A stretch of 64,000 bases of DNA from contig JAJNNX010000012.1 in the NCBI GenBank assembly GCA_023159155.1, forward strand, positions 372,001-436,000, read 5' to 3'. The DNA comes from Ustulina deusta. Taxonomy: Eukaryota; Ascomycota; Sordariomycetes; Xylariales; Xylariaceae. Position 1 is the first letter of the stretch; every line of letters starts with the position of its first letter. A model generated the notes under the pieces. That model was not told the origin of the DNA, made no database searches, and saw only the letters and a program-made list of their open reading frames with translations. Positions 1 to 13,600 of this stretch are shown here, piece by piece. A program made the position numbers and the translations under genes.

Positions 1-731
1 TATGTAGTTTCTATGGTGTGCGGCCTCGGGGTCGGGGAACAAATCGATAGATGGATTGTATTGCGACCGGCGGGAACTCGACGTTCAAGATCCCTCACAA
101 AATACATCGCCGCTACGCAACCGACATCCCCACCATAGGCGGCTACATTCATGAGGAACGGGGATGCAAACCTCAAGCGTAAAAAATAGAAGGGCGAAAC
201 AGGGTGACGTGCTTGGAAGGTCGCGGGAGGGAGTTCTGGCGGGCGCACTGGCGTCTATGTAATGCTGTCTATTCACATCTCAGTACGATTCCACCGCCAA
301 CATCATATTAAATATGCGGATATCAAGCCCTGTTGGAATAGAGAGAAGGAATCTAAATCCTAGGTGAATATTCAACTGGTGTCTACTATGGAAACGTCTC
401 AGACTACAGCACATAATTCGGGCTATACATTCTACCCCCCCCCCGAGGCTGTTTCACGAGAACTCCGTTTCTAGCGATCACGAATGTATTTAGCCTACGA
501 TCTAGATTCGTGTAAACATGTACCTATAGGGATCTCTACACCACAAGAAAATATCTAATAAAGCTAAAAGAAAAAGACCCCCGTTAATGTGCGGTGTGTT
601 GATTTCTTGTCCATTGGGAATCATTATAACTAAGAAGTTACACTACATGTTGCTGGTGACGATATAATTGCATTATGCCATATATGATCCGCCTCGTATC
701 TAATATCCAAATCGTAGCTACATGACACCTG
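1..731. other. Intergenic, no gene seen
   Basis: This stretch is moderately AT-rich and holds no reading frame with coding character on either strand. It includes a run of ten C residues near 436-445. It would contain the 3' flank of the minus-strand amidohydrolase that ends at 732. Confidence 0.5.
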
Positions 732-3700
732 TTATTCGTATTCAAAGACCTTGACCTCGCCCAACCCATCGGCTACAGCGCGAACACGAGAACCAACCTC
801 CAAAGGACTTCCCTCGAACACCACAAACTCACTAGCGTCCTCGCCTGTCTCGCTCTCCTCAAGACCTAGTAGCTTATACACATTAGCTCCCGCGAGGTCC
901 AAAGCCTGGCCTTCATCAATCTTGGCCTCGCCATTCTTATAAACAATACCAGCCAGCAATCCCAGGTCCCTGACAACCCAGTCTTCCTCGAGGCCAATCG
1001 CGACAAGCACACCAGCCTCGATAAGGCGATCCACGGCCGTGCCGTTCGAGAGCGGTGCGCCGGTGAGAGCCCGTCGTTGATCCCACGTGGTGCGGTAAGA
1101 GAACAACGGACTCAGCACGACGCCGACGCCGGCAGCAGCTAGCTATTTAGAACACTCGAGTCAGTAATGAATGGTCCCCATATGGCAAGAATTATTCAGA
1201 GTTTCGGGGGCTTGAGGGAGTAGCAAGGGGCAGAATAAGCCCACTTAGGCGATCCATGGCTCTAGGACAAGCTAAAAGAGGGGGATGAAGGGCTCCAGCG
1301 ACTAACCTCGTCCGCGACTATGAACGACTCGGCGCCGCCGATGATGACCAGCCTGACGGCGCCATCGCCCCCGGCAGAGGCGATGGCTTCGTCCACGGTC
1401 GCCTTGACCTTGAGAACGGCCGCAATGGCATCTGCGCTGTGCGCTGTGATGGCCAGCGGCAGCGATCCTTCGACGACCTTGCGCAGGAACGCGCTCTCGG
1501 AGAACGAGTCGCCCGCGGTAGTATTCGACGCAACTGCGTCGAGGAGTTTACGCCTCAGCAAGCCGACGGCATTAGATATAGACGTGCTGCCGCTCTTCGC
1601 GTGTATATCGAGCGTGTAGTGGACCGCGGCATCGTCGGCGAACACGGCACCTTTCTCGAGAGCGTGTTTGGCGCCGGTGAGAAAGCCGACGCTAGTTCCT
1701 TGATGTGTTGCTGTGCCGGAGTATGTGGGAGATGAAATGGCACGCGTGACGCCGTATTTTTGCGCATAGTGTAGCTTTTTAGTGTCCAGCGCGAGCCCGT
1801 CGGCGCCACGGCTGAATATGTCTGGGCTTCCGCCGTTGTCGGTGACTTGCTCCGCATCAATTGCGTTGAGGCCGATTAGAGAGCCGAATGCGGTGAAAGG
1901 CTTGGTGATGTACCCGTTCTCAAGGCTGATCGTCCTGACACCGCCGTCTCGGGCGGTCTGTAGTTCCCCAGTGCACGTTCCGAGGCAGGTGATCTTTCCA
2001 TTGGAGACAATAGCTGTGAGGTTTTGTGCCTCCTTATTATTACTAGCAGACATTTGTGTTAGGAATGATTTCGAAACACCCGTGATGATCACGTCGGAGA
2101 TGGAGTGCGGATTCTCCTCTGTGATTGGAACGTCTTTGGGTATATCGAGACGCGACTCGAATGGTTTGTTAAGTTCAACCGGCTTCTCATATTGGGCGGT
2201 TCCATCAATCCAGACTTGGACAGGTGTAGCGCCCACGCTTAGAGGATCGCTATCCCAGACCACAATATCGGCATCGAATCCAGGCTTGACCTTACCAAGG
2301 CGCTTTCCAAGTCCCAACCTTTCTGCCGGGGCGGTTGTAACGGCAGCCAGAGCGGCGTGGTATGGCAAACCGTATCCGTAAGCCTTAGCGGCTTCGAACA
2401 CAACGTGCTGGGCGTTGAGCACCGGGTTGTCGCTCACGTAGATGGGCGTTAATCCGTTTTCATATAGGATTTTACCAGCATACTCAGAACCGATATAGGC
2501 CTCAGCCTTGTACCACATGTTATCAGCGAAGAGGGCAGATGCAGGCGGCAAGCCACCCCAAGTACGCTTGAGGATTTCGGGAACGAGGTATGTTTGGTGC
2601 GCGTGGTGAAATGCTCGCACAGGAAATTTAAACTCGTTCGTGTGGTCCACGAAGGCTTCAAGATCTGGTATAGTATAGCAGTGGGTATTAACGTGGACCT
2701 GCCCGCGTAATACGGCACCCAGGATTTCCCACTCGAGGTCTTGAGGCAGGTAACTGTCCATATTCTCAACGCCCACGACATCGGCGGCCGCACACCAATC
2801 ATCCTGGGCTGAGACGAAATTTGCCGCTCGCTCGAATGCATGTCGGAATTCCCATGACTCTCCTAGCCGACTAAAGGGGCCTTTTTCGCCAGCTTTTCCG
2901 TATACCCTCTTAGGATTCTCACCACAGGCCATCTTGATGTATCGCCAGTTGCGGTCGGGATCCGCCAGCATGTCGGCGGCGGAGGTCTCATTGCGGCCAT
3001 CTGGTTGGCCAACTGCGTGCTTAATGACAAAAGCTTCTCCGCCAATGTTATTGCCCGACCCAGGCAGTACCAGGCTAGTTGTTACGCCACCAGACTTGAT
3101 GACCTCGATTTGATGATCATTAGGATCCAAACCGTCGATGGAGCGCACATAGGGTGTAATGTCGGCGCTCAGTTCGTTTGTGTCTTCATTTCCAACAAGC
3201 TCCGGGATGTTATCTACTCCGGAATGGCTATGCATGTCGATAATGCCGCTGGTTAGACGCCTACCCTTGGCGTCCCAGACTAACGTACCGGATAATAACG
3301 TGCTGACGTCGATGTCTCTTTCGACTCTCTTGATGAGGCCGTACTCAATGAAGACGTCACCATGGACCCAAGAATAACCAATTCCGGCCCGCGCATCTTC
3401 AGCGTTTGTGCCTTTTTCGGGCTCGCCAACCCAGATAGTAGCATTTCTGATCAGCGTAGGTTTGTGTCCGTCGATGTACCGAGCATTACGATGGCGACCA
3501 GCACCGATCGGGTCCTCCGGCTTTGACCTGAGTTTCGAGCATACCTCCAGGCCATCCCGCAACTTTTGAATAGACAATCGCGAGGGACTTGATCTCGGCG
3601 CTGGATGAATTTGCCTCCATTGCGCATACACGATGAAGGCGAGAAAGGCAAGCGCTAAAACCCTCAATCCCCTCGATCGCCGCATTGTGCGACGACGCCG

Positions 3701-3775
3701 AGGCCATTCGGGATTAGCAACGGCGTTATACGGCGGCAATTCGCTTTTCTCACGCTCCATTGTGTCGTCTCCCAA
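732..3775 (-). CDS. Membrane-anchored amidohydrolase (metal-dependent hydrolase superfamily)
   Basis: Two exons, complement 3775-1307 and 1142-732, joined across a 164-bp intron (donor GTTAGT, acceptor CTAAATAG, TACTGAC branch site), give about 959 residues. The join restores the family's conserved strand: the first exon ends in VADE and the second continues LAAAGVGVVLSP, which argues for this intron rather than two separate ORFs. Residues about 36-52 form a hydrophobic segment after an Arg-rich stretch, predicting a type II membrane anchor. The amidohydrolase barrel follows, with the metal-binding HxH in GIIDMHSHSG (His182/His184), further histidines in NTHCY and FHHAHQ, and a likely metal-binding Asp in YVSDNP. 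Similar fungal proteins are often labelled carbohydrate esterase family 9 or imidazolonepropionase-like; the true substrate is unknown. A second start six codons in (MEREKS) is also possible. Confidence 0.85.
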
Positions 3776-5099
3776 GTTGCGTTTGTGCTAGTTTTGGGGA
3801 GGGAGGAGTTGAGAGAGAGCAACACGACCTGTGGGAGATGGAGGTATCTATGTGTAGCGTAGAGCAGAAGCACGAACAGCCGTGTCAAACATTGCTCACA
3901 CTGTAATTATTTTGGTCTAACTGTTTTGAGAAGTTATCTATCGCCCTATTGGATGAGTGCATGTGGAGATGCTACCGAGGTGAGTAGAGCTCCAAATTGC
4001 ACCATACTGACGCTGTATTGGCGGGGTAACAGTGGGAGATGGCCAGACGCGAGGGTACACAGGGTAAGATAAGAGACACGGTCATCAGAACAATTCAATA
4101 CCACTTTGATCATATGGTGGCCAGGGGTATTTACGTGGTTAGCAGAGTCATAAGAACGAATGACGACTTCGACTTTTGTGCTCGAGACTGATGATACCAC
4201 CTTTCTTAAGAACATATGACAGTCTTGCATGGAAACAAATATCATCAACATGACCATGGTATACCACACCCGTAGTGAGAGCAATTTGGACATAATCCCT
4301 GTCAGTGGCCATGGCCCAACAAAATGCAATTCGTAATCAACCTCCAGCTTAGGGGTTCTACTGTTTATCCTACGGACTAAGGATACAATGGCTGAGGTCT
4401 AAAACCGTGCGTTATCTTGTAGCCGATGAACTTCTATCAGTTCAGTAAGCCTATTTTATTTCGAAACTACGACACAGGTGCGTTGTTTTTGGAGTTTTGC
4501 CTTAGTTAAGCAAACTGTATCCATGAATACATTTGAGTATCTCTTCTGGCTTGGACAGTTAAATCATGAAAATTCTAGCTCGGGTCGTGCTAGTATAACC
4601 CACCCCCCAACCATAAAATAGCTTCCACAACCATACCTGGGTTATAGAGATAACCGTATATTTTAACTTGACCTACTTCCTAGATCGAGTAATAGTTCAT
4701 TAGTGATTCGTTCTCCGAGAGGCTTAGTAGAAACGATAAAATGAATATCACCAGGTCCAAGAGTACGCTACACAATGATGAGAATTTCTCTAAGCTTAGC
4801 AGGTAACAACTTATTCGTAGTAAATTGACTTTACAGATTGGGGTAGGTATTGTGTACGTCTTATCATCTCTATGTTAGGTAGCTCGGTCTTAACAAGACA
4901 CTCTAGGATTAACAAGCATTTCCATCATAGAATCACAAATCATTTTAGACAACTTAGTTCTTTAATATCGGGATTAACTCAAGTCGACTAGACATGGTAG
5001 GGAAGATATACATGCATGGAAAGCGGAGATTATCGTTTCGCAGCTACTACCTACTTTAACCATCTGTACATAGTATAGTCCCTTCTGTATCTGACCATC
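3776..5099. other. Intergenic, no supported gene
   Basis: This 1.3-kb interval separates two minus-strand genes. It becomes more AT-rich toward 4.4-5.1 kb. The longest frame (3946-4329, minus, 127 codons) has no recognisable domain and no matching exon structure, so I do not call it. Confidence 0.5.
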
Positions 5100-6084
5100 C
5101 TAGGTGTATAAATGCGGCCTGATAAACTGTACCACTGGTATGAAGAGCACAATGATCCCGATTAATACCAGCGCATACAAGATTATGTTCCTCCAAATTT
5201 GTCTTAGCATCGAGTAGTGAATTCGAGTCACCCATGAGTGGAAAGATTCCGTGTCATTGGCTTGGGGGAAAGGTACTTGAACCCAACGGCTTGAGGTTTG
5301 GTGTTCCGGTACATAAACTCCTAGATGCGTACAAAGAGGAGACCAACCATCTTGGACTTTGAAGTCGATGCAGCGCTCCGGCGCTATTTTTGCTCTGCAA
5401 TCTTCATAGTACCTGTGGAAGAATTCCAGGCACTCCTCCTTATCGTACGAACCTAGTCCGACTCCAGACTTAGACAGGAGGTTCCCTATCCGTATAATTG
5501 CAGACGCTTGAGGAGGTAGGCATGGCCGTAGTATCCATTCCAAAAGCTCCAAAGACTCTCGGTTCTTGATCATTTCCTGTACCGTTTTTGCGAAGGAGTT
5601 GTACCACTTTTCGCTGTCCCGGTTGAGCATCACGACTTTAGCATTCGGGTATGCCTGGGCTAGTTCAATCGCAAAATAGCAACCGGGTGCATCAACTACC
5701 GCCTTTTGATGTCAGATTGAAAAATAACCTGCAAGGAGGAGGAGAGCTTTCGCCGACCTGATAGTCACCAAACAAATTATCCCAGACCGAGCGGGGAATG
5801 TCGCGACCGGATATTTTTGCTTTGATGACATATCCCCAATATTTGTAGTCTTCCGTATGTTCGACGAAGGTGCTCATATGATAGACGTTGCGGTAACCCA
5901 GCCGCTCCAAAGCCAGCTTTATTGCTAAAATTAGAACATGTTTTTAGTCGTTTCCTCTTTGGATGCAGCGGGATATCTTACAAGTTGTTCCTGTTCTAGG
6001 AAGGCTACACACAACCACCTGAAGACCAGCCGAATATTCGACCGAACATGGGACGGAGCTATCTGTTTCGATCCTAGACGACAT
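5100..6084 (-). CDS. Sulfotransferase-like P-loop protein (Sulfotransfer_4-type), C-terminal TM
   Basis: Three exons (6084-5982, 5924-5758, 5702-5100 on the complement) give about 290 residues. Intron 1 (57 bp, GTAAGA...TTTTAG) splits the P-loop: exon 1 ends PRTGTT and exon 2 supplies SIKLALERLG, reconstituting the 5'-phosphosulfate-binding loop of this fungal family. Intron 2 (55 bp, donor GTCGGC is weak, CTGAC branch) joins NLFGDYQ to AVVDAPGCYF; then come the typical segments AYPNAKVVMLNRD and EKWYNS. Family members are predicted PAPS-dependent sulfotransferases, but few have a shown activity. Residues near the C terminus (ALVLIGIIVLFIPVVQF) form a membrane anchor. The gene is divergent from the polyketide synthase, about 1.5 kb away, so it could be co-regulated; that is inference. 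A paralogue lies at 40940-42071. Confidence 0.8.
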
Positions 6085-7609
6085 GGTTGGGATGATGAAA
6101 CGTTCTTCTGAGTTGTAAACTTGATAGATGTTAGCGGTGATACGTATACGTACGTTGAAGGTTCGGGTTTGAAGTGGTAGTCGAACGGTCCCCCTTTCCC
6201 CCCCGCGTGGGGAAAAAAAAAGAAAAAAACCCCCCCTGTACCAAATCATTGTTCCACTACTGGCACTGAGTGTATAGCTCAACTCAAGCCATGATGTGTT
6301 GCATGCCTAATCGGTACGAGTAGGGTGTCACGGCGTATAACCTAAATTGGGAAGAGACGGCAGCTTTCGTGCTCGGACACTTATTTGGGAAGGCAATGAG
6401 ACAGAAATGGTAATCTTACCTTGTCAATCTCGTCTTACGTGTAGCCAAGCTGAAGTTGTGCGACTAATCCTTTGATTGCCCTCAACCTCACCTTGTCATG
6501 TGCTTATCCAAGATATGATGGCGAACCAATCGTAGAGAAGTTGAGGATGACTGGAATGGCAGTTTGCGAAGTGAGTCGAAAGGGGATTATACTTCTTTAA
6601 AGTAGTATTCAGTTGCGTAGGAATGTGACGAGGGAGGAACTTTTACTGTGAAACAACTCTAGGTAATACATAATTATACTAGGTACTTGCAGAGGAGATA
6701 CTGGCGCCTCGGGCAAGTTTACAATCCGGCTTATATGTCATGCATTATTACAGATGCTAGACGAAGTAAGGCTTCTCTTACCGAAGTGACAATTGATTTA
6801 TACAGTCCTAAACTAACCATATATATTGCCTAAACATCATTGCAAGAACATTTGTTTAGTGAAGAGGGGGTCTCGCTCGGAGCTCGTGTCGAGTATAGAT
6901 TTGGCAAACAGCGTTAAATATCTATAAAAAAAAAAAAAAACCTCTACACGTACAAAAGCACATTAGCTCTTCTCACAGCAAAGCGAGGTATTTATTGGTT
7001 TGTGCCCCTGGGACCATCTACCTAGCCGGATACCACTGCTAGAAAGTCCGGTAGATCCTCCGCCGTAAATCGGACGTTCTGGTATTGTATCTCGGCTACA
7101 CAAGCACTCAAGCCTAGGATCGCCATGCCTGAATGTCCTGTGGCACCAGGCAAAGTAGCACGTTTTTTCTCATACGTGGGTAGTCGGATACAAACCGGAA
7201 CTGTACAGGTATTGCAACCCATCTTTCGGCCAAAGCTGTGCTGTAAAAACTTCTGGAAAATAACCCAGGCAACCCCTAAAGAATTTTATGCTCGATATCT
7301 CTCATGCCTTGTTAAGTTCACGGATCATAGTCTAGGTGTATTCACATACAATGCACTATGACCAATACACAGCCCAGCGGCGCTTAGCTTGATCACCGGC
7401 AAGCAAATCTCAGTCTTGTGTCAACCTGCAGTTGTTCCGTACGTACAAACAAGAGGAGCAGACTCCCGGCTACACAGAAACAGTGCACGAGGAAAAAAAT
7501 TTCCTTCGCTCGTTGTGCTACCGAGGGAAGGGGAAAAATGATTTATATGCAAAAGCTATCTTTGCTCACGGGCTTTGAGTCAGTCCCACGCTCTGCACCG
7601 GTTCTGAAA
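6085..7609. other. Divergent intergenic region upstream of the PKS
   Basis: This 1.5-kb region separates the minus-strand sulfotransferase-like gene from the plus-strand PKS and must hold both promoters. It contains a mixed homopolymer tract (runs of C, A and C at about 6198-6237) and an A14 run near 6927. Small frames at 7022-7222 (minus) and 7125-7361 (plus) have no recognisable domain. The PKS frame stays open upstream to 7418, but the SAT-domain start at 7610 is preferred. Confidence 0.5.
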
Positions 7610-10600
7610 ATGACTCCAACTCGACATCACATCTTGCTCTTCGGCGACCAGACCGATAACGTGGCGGGCACCATTAGCCATCTGTACGCGGCTAGCAAGA
7701 ATTCTGGACTCCTGGCCAGCTTCTTACAAGATGCGTCTGATCTTTGCCAGGTCGAGTTCGGTAACTTGCAGCCATGTTTTAGGAAAGAGACTCCGCCTTT
7801 CGAGTCTCTGCTCGAGATGGCCGAGAACCATGCGAAGACAGACGGCTCGCCTGTACTTGCATCCTGTGCCGTGTCGTACTTTGCTCGATTAGGGCACCTC
7901 GTCTTGTAAGTGGATGAACCCAGCCACACGTTGAAATGATGCTAAACATCTGGCTCCTGACTAGACGGGCAGAACATGATCCAACGATCTTGTCTACCCC
8001 CCGCGTATTGGTTGGGTTGTGTGTCAACCTCTTCCCGGCCGCATTGGCGGCCACAGCTAGGAGTGCGACGGAGCTCACGAGGCTCTCATTGGAAGGTTTT
8101 CCTTCATACTTTAGCTTGGCCGCGGCCAATCACGCTCGGACAAAGCAGATTGAGCAGCCACACGGGAGTTGGTCGTGCATGGTCTCGACGCAGACAGATG
8201 TCAATCTACAGTCACTGTTGGACAAGTTCCACGAGGAACATGTGGGTTTTACCCCAAGCTGTCTGTTGCTGCCGTAGTACTAACCATTTAGGCCATCCCC
8301 AAGCACAAGAGAACTTGGATCGGAGTGATCGGTCGCGGTTGGGTAACAGTGAGCGGGCCGCCTTCGATACTGAAGTTGCTCATGACGGGATGCTCCAAGT
8401 TCAAGGCCCTATCACCCATGGTACTCCCCGTCGCCAGTGTCGTCCATGCGCCGCATCTTCCCGCATTCGACTTTGAGGCAACCGCCAAGCCTTCGTATAT
8501 ATGGGATTTGCCGCTGCAGGAGGGAGCCTGCATCATGTCTACCGACGACTGCGTTCCATACTCGACGAAAACTCTCGGCGAAGTCGCACGACGGATTATC
8601 CCCGCCATATTGCGCTCCCCATTGATGGTTAAAGGAACGTTCACGGCTACGGCCGAATATCTGAAGCGAGCCGGTGCCACTGCCGCTGTTTCCGTTCTCG
8701 GCCCCTCGGCTCAGGCTACCTCCCTCATCCAGACACTGAAGCATGCGGGAATTCATGTCGACGTGCTTTCAGATCCAGAATTTGAGCCTGATCCATTGAT
8801 GAGGTCTAGGTCCGGTGCTGTAGCTATCGTTGGTATGTCTGCGAGACTGCCTCAGGCGAACGATTTAGAACAGCTCTGGAACCTCCTGATGGAAGGACGA
8901 ACTACACATGAAAGGGTAAGCTAACACTTCTAATCCGTCTCGACAGAAGTGTGTCTCACGGAAAGGTCTAGGTTCCACATGACCGCTTTAATTTGGAGGA
9001 TTTCTATGATCCTGTGGGTGCCAAGAAGAACACTATGATGAACGTAGATGGTTGTTTCCTTCGTGACCCCGGCGATTTCGATGCTCGACTGTTCAACATG
9101 TCTCCGAGAGAAGCTATGCATGTGGATCCCACTCACCGACTATTGCTAATGACGAGTCTCGAGGCTCTCGAGAAGGCTGGGTACAATCCTGAGGCTGGCC
9201 TGTCATTGCGAAACCGACAGACGGCTGTTTACTTCGGACAAAACGCCGATGTGTGGCGTGAAGTAAACGCGGAGCAAGGTATTGATATATCTACTGCCCC
9301 CGGAATCCTCAGGGCGTTTTCCCCGGGCAGAGTAAGTCATTACTTTGGCTTCCAGGGGGGCTCATACAGGTATGTTACTGATTTACTGCCCGACGGATCA
9401 AATACTTACGTGGACAGTGTTGATTCGGCATGCTCATCAAGCGCCACAGCCATTCAACTCGCCTGTACTGCTCTCATCAATAGAAATTGTGGCATGGCTC
9501 TCGCGGGAGGTGCACAGGTTGCAGGCGGCCCCTTTGAATTTTCTGCGCTGGGGAAGTCTGGGTTCTTGTCACCATCCGGTGGGTGCAAGGCGTTCCGCGC
9601 AGACGCAGACGGGTATTGTCGTGGCGAGGCTATAGGCGTACTCGTGTTAAAGCGACTGGAAGATGCACTGGCGGATAATGACAACATCGAAGCTGTCATC
9701 ACAGGATGGGGCCGCAACTACTCTGCCGGCGCGTCATCTATGACACACCCCCATCCCGAGTCTCAGGAGAAGCTAATTCGGCAAGTACTTCGCCAAGCAA
9801 ATACGAAGCCTAGTGATATTGGCTACGTAGAACTTCATGGGACGGGAACGACGGTGAGTATCGTCTCTCTGCTCATACGTGATAATTCTGACCTATCACA
9901 TCTAGGTTGGAGACCTGGCTGAGATGACATCCATCACCCGCGTGTTCGCCAAGCACTTCAAACCGAATGTGCCTATTCACATCGGGTCTATCAAAGCGAA
10001 CGTCGGCCACTCGGAGAGTGTAAGTACATATTTACGTAGGATGGCGGAGTATGCTAATTCACCAAAATAGGCGGCTGGTGTTTCATCGGTTATTAAGGCG
10101 GCCCTCATGCTGAGCAAGGGAGTCATCCCCCCACAGGCTATGATTACCCCCGAAACACAGCTACATCCTGGATTTGCTAGTTTGGACATGTCTTCCATTC
10201 GCATCGACTCGCAGCCAAATACAATAGCGGGCACCAAGGAGAAGATACTAGTGAATAGTTTCGACGCTGCAGTGGGCTACACCAATCTCTTCTCCTCAAT
10301 AACAATGCACTATACTTACTAATTTTTTAATAGGGAGGAAACACTTGCCTGCTAATTGAGAGAGCGCCGAAGCTGGTTGAGATGACCCCCGAGCCAGATG
10401 CTCGGAGTTGGCATCTCGTGATCGTGTCAGCTCAGGCGAGTGAATCACTCCGAGATAACAAGAAACATCTTCTGGACTACCTTGAAAAGTATTCGGAGAG
10501 CAAACTGTCAGATGTGGCGTATTCGACGACAAGGCGACGAACGGATTACCCCCGGAGGTCGGAGTACACGGCTGAATCGACTCATCACCTGATCGAACAA

Positions 10601-13600
10601 TTGAGAAAAGATATCTCGCATCCAAATCGAAGCGTTTCATCTATTACTGCAAAGCCAAAAATTGTCTTCCTATTTAATGGCCAAGGAACGTCCTGTTTTG
10701 GCATAGCTCGAGAGTTATATGACACCCATCCGGTTTTTCGAGCGCATCTGAACGCGCTACAGGGTATTTGTGAGGAATTGTGTCCAGATATGCGTCGCAC
10801 GATAACCAATGTTCTTACTACCCTAGATTCGGGCATTGATGGTTCCCTTGTCGCTGAAGAGCATCTAGCCATTGTGTGTGTTCAGCTGGCATTAGCGGAA
10901 TTATGGCGATCATGGGGGATTGAACCAGATGTCGTTTTGGGACATAGCATTGGGGAGTACGCGGCGCTTTCAGTAGCGGGCGTGCTGTCTGTCGCCGATA
11001 CCTTGTGGTTGGTCTCGAAACGAGCAAGATTGTTTGAAGCAACTTATAAGGGCGGCGAATATGGCATGCTCAGCATATCGGCCACGGCAGACAATATCCT
11101 GGCGTTGTTACAACATCATGGGCTGTACAATACCTGTAATATTGCATGCTTCAACAGTGATACGTCTCATGTTGTTGGTGGCCTGACTTTGGATCTGCGC
11201 AAGCTCGAGAACTTCCTGAGGTCGAAAGGCATCCCTACACAGTTTCTGGCGATGTCCCATGCTGTCCACTCCAGACATATGGAACAGATATACGGTTCAA
11301 TTCAGAAAATAGCAAGCCAGGTCTCTTTCTTGCCGCCCCGGATCCCGGTATCCTCGACAGTGACGGGTGAGATTGTTTCTCAAGACATATTCAATGCTAG
11401 TTATATCGCTCGTCACGCTTGCCAGCCTGTCCAGTTCAGCAATGCCCTCAAAAGCATCAACGCGTTCCTTACAGAAGATCAGGCCTCGCCTGTTTGGGTT
11501 GAGGTTGGGGCGAGCTCGACATGCCTGACTTTGTTACGGCAAACATTGAATGTCTCTCCCTCCCAGCTACTACCATCCTTGCGTAGGTGTGAGAGCAATT
11601 GGAAAACCCTTATGCATTCCCTTGGGAAAGCGTATGCTTCGGGATCGCCAATAGATTGGTCAGAGTTCCACCGGCCTTTTATACAGTCGTTGAAGCTTCT
11701 CGATCTCCCGACCTATGCATTCAACCTCAAGACATTCTGGCAACCGTATACGACAGCTACTGCATCTGCGACCGGGGTAAACATGAGCGACGGAGGACAA
11801 CAGCAAAATAGGTTTGCACCCACGGCCAGCATCCAGAAGATCCGGCGTCAAAAAGTTAGCAGCGAGAGCATTGAAGTGACATTCGTCTCCTCCTTAAGCG
11901 ATTCTCGGCTTCGAGATGCTATTCAGGGCCACAAAATTGAAGGGAGCTGTATTTGTCCTGCTAGCGTGTACGTAGACATGGCTTTCACTGCCGCAGCATA
12001 TGTACACAGGATGGTTCAACCAGGGAAGAAGGAATTACCAGCTTCACTGAAGTGTCTCGAGCTGAGTAACCCGTTCGTGCTTAGAGAAAACGCAGAAGGC
12101 CAAATAATCGAAGTAAGAGTTATCGCTGAGAAAAGGCTCAATTGGGAAGCCAATGTCTCGTTTCATTCTCAAATCGGGGACAGCGAAATCGAGGACCATG
12201 GTTCGTGCCAGGTCCCCTGCACTAATAGTGACATAGGAACCCGAACTGAATGGAAGGAGATGATAGAGAAAGCACTGGTACGAAGTGCAACCATAATGGA
12301 TATGAAGGACGACCCTAAAGCGCAAATCGACCACTTGCACCGCCGCATATTCTACAGACTATACGGCACGGTCGTCAAGTACGCTAGTCGTTATCAGGGC
12401 ATTGTGGAGGCTTACAGCCAGGAGACGCGTGAGGACCCTGAAATATATGAGGCCGTGGCAGAGGTAAAGCTTACCACAACGCCTCATGGGGAAAGCGGTG
12501 CCTTCACGCTGAGCCCATACCACAGTGACTCGCTTGTGCATATTGGGGGCTTTGTGCTGAATATGAATCCGCCAGTTGATGAAACGCACACCCTCTATTT
12601 TTCCTCCGGCATCAGTAACATAATCCTCCTCGGAGAACTGAGCGAGAATAAGACTTATAGGAGCTACTTCTGCACATCTGGTGCCCCCGAGGGGCAGCCC
12701 ATAGCCAATATCTATATCTTTGACGAGAAGCGGATTGTTGGAGTTGTAACAGGTCTTAAATTTCGTCAAATGAGAAGAGCCACCTTGAAAGCCTTACTCC
12801 ACGAAGCACAGCGCGATGAATCGCCACTTACTACTGCACAAGCAGGTAAACTAGCTTCGGGGCTCAATCTCGGCGGGCCTGGTACTGCTGCCGAGGTTAT
12901 TGCACCTCGACCAGCCAACAGCCAGGGCAATATGGCACATGCTTTCATATCAGCTCTCATTGAGGAGGCAGGCGTCGACCCGGATGACATCGAGGATAGC
13001 ACGAGTCTATCAGAACTGGGCATAGACTCTCTCATGAGGATCGCCATCATACACAAGATGAAAGCCGATACACTCCAAACCCTGCCCATATCCATATTCT
13101 CAGAGCTGCAAACGATACGAGATGTACGGGAGCGCTTGGGCTCTCTTAATAACGAGACGAGCCAGGACACAAACCAGAGCGGACCTACCAACAAAACAAC
13201 CAGCGGAGAAAACCACGACGTTAGCTGTTCCCGAGGGCATAGCTTTGGAGACAGGCATTCGCCAAACTTGGGTGCTCGCCCTGCAGACTTAATAGCCCGA
13301 TATAGAAGCAACGCGGTCCTCCTGCAGGGAGAAGCGCACTCGCTGACATGCCCACTCATCTTCGTCGCCGGATCAAGTGGGTCGGCATCGATCTATGCCC
13401 AGCTTCCCAAACTTGCATCCTCGGCGCCGATATGGGTTCTCGAGTCTCCATTCTTCGACTGTCCATCCGAGATGGAATACACGCCGCAAGAAATCGCACC
13501 TATCTACGTGGCTGCGTTGAAAGTCATCCGATCGACTGGTCCCTACCTTCTGGGTGGATATTCGGCGGGCGCCGTGCACGCGTATGAGATCGCGCGTCTA

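Noticed and set aside
732..1118. A separate small gene downstream of the amidohydrolase
   Set aside because: Its sequence is the missing C-terminal part of the amidohydrolase and joins in phase across a good intron.
3946..4329. A 127-codon minus-strand ORF
   Set aside because: No domain, no splice partner, no neighbouring gene structure; composition is not coding-like.
7022..7361. Overlapping small ORFs on both strands upstream of the PKS
   Set aside because: No recognisable family and no extension by splicing; likely chance frames in the promoter region.
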